NCBI GenBank assembly: GCA_016802295.1
Contig: JAESIW010000180.1
Coordinates: 3,579,975 to 3,643,974, forward strand
Source: Brachionus rotundiformis
Taxonomy: Eukaryota > Rotifera > Eurotatoria > Ploima > Brachionidae
Direction of reading: 5' to 3'
DNA: 64,000 nucleotides
Shown: positions 63,781-64,000 of the stretch, in pieces
Layout of the letters: each line of letters opens with the position of its first letter
How positions within the stretch are numbered: the first letter of the stretch is position 1
Translations under genes and position numbers: made by a program
The notes under the pieces: generated by a model
Seen by the model: the letters and a program-made list of their open reading frames with translations, nothing else
The model's database searches: none
What the model was told of the DNA's origin: nothing

Positions 63781-63870
63781 TCCCGCGAAGCGGATTTGAA
63801 CCACTGACCTAAGGATCGCTTTGTAAATTAACTCTACAGTCCTCCGCTCTGCCAACTGAGCTATCGCGGG
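63781..63870 (-). tRNA. tRNA-Tyr (GUA), intron-containing, copy 5
   Basis: Identical to copies 1-3, minus strand. Right arm of the palindrome with copy 4. Its 3' flank begins with an 8-T run on the transcribed strand. Confidence 0.97.
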
Positions 63871-64000
63871 CTTCATTTAATTGAATAAGAATCTAAAATT
63901 TATTATAAATTTAATTTTTTGTTCAAAAGTCATGAAGTTAAACTCAAGTCAATAGACTTTTGAAACACTTTAAGATGAGTTTTTTTTAAGTTTTGCACAA

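Larger units (their letters stand above)
63412..63870. repeat. 159-bp inverted repeat carrying tRNA-Tyr copies 4 and 5
   Basis: The arms 63412-63570 and 63712-63870 are reverse complements, with one difference noted at tRNA position 2. They include each tRNA and about 69 bp of its 3' flank (CAATTAATTCAGAGTCTATT and beyond). The 141-bp loop holds a decayed tRNA 3' end. Both arms start exactly at the tRNA 5' end. Confidence 0.93.

Overview
The window is very AT-rich eukaryotic (animal) DNA. Its genes have many short introns, mostly about 44-55 bp with GT..AG ends, and exon phases close exactly when the exons are joined. Genes recognised from protein sequence are PRPF38B, IMP3, a class A GPCR, GARNL3, two NT5C2 paralogs, LIN9, IDE, RAPGEF1/C3G and SF3A3. 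They are animal-type genes of a small invertebrate. The base composition, tiny introns and compact genes would suit a monogonont rotifer such as Brachionus; that is an inference, not shown by a diagnostic sequence. There are no bacterial operons, no CRISPR arrays and no viral genes.

Layout. 1-0.3 kb: an inverted-repeat (MITE-like) element at the window edge. 1.0-2.2 kb (-): PRPF38B, divergent from IMP3 (+, 4.5-5.1 kb). 5.6-6.8 kb (-): a single-exon GPCR. 6.8-13.9 kb: gene-poor. 13.9-21.2 kb (-): GARNL3 (RapGAP plus CNH domains, 18 exons). Its one large intron holds a complete three-exon gene on the opposite strand, encoding a protein with two WGxPGxGAP motifs related to the centrosomal protein CSPP1. 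24.3-25.0 kb (-): a long orphan exon with a strong splice donor. 29.4-31.4 and 34.2-36.4 kb (-): two tandem NT5C2 (purine 5'-nucleotidase) genes with 6 and 13 exons. Between them lies an assembly gap (N-run) bordered by direct repeats. 37.4-38.9 kb (+): LIN9. 39.3-39.7 kb (-): a 79-residue protein resembling one filamin Ig repeat. 40.5-44.2 kb (-): IDE. 45.4-51.0 kb (-): RAPGEF1/C3G, with a small transposon-like element in its big intron. 51.0-58.3 kb: gene-poor, with a diverged duplication and exon-like fragments. 58.3-63.9 kb: five tRNA-Tyr(GUA) genes that all carry the same 17-nt intron, one tRNA-Leu(UAA), and SF3A3 (-). The last two tRNA-Tyr genes form the arms of a 159-bp inverted repeat.

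How the genes relate. PRPF38B and SF3A3 are spliceosome parts, and IMP3 and the tRNAs serve rRNA/tRNA production. GARNL3 and RAPGEF1 act in opposite directions on Rap-type small GTPases (GAP and GEF) but are 24 kb apart. LIN9 is the core of the MuvB/DREAM cell-cycle repressor complex. No clustered pathway is evident. The items most worth a second look are the nested gene and its exon-aligned motifs, the remodelled NT5C2 pair, the tRNA-Tyr palindrome, and the unassigned exon-like fragments at 51.3-53.1 kb.
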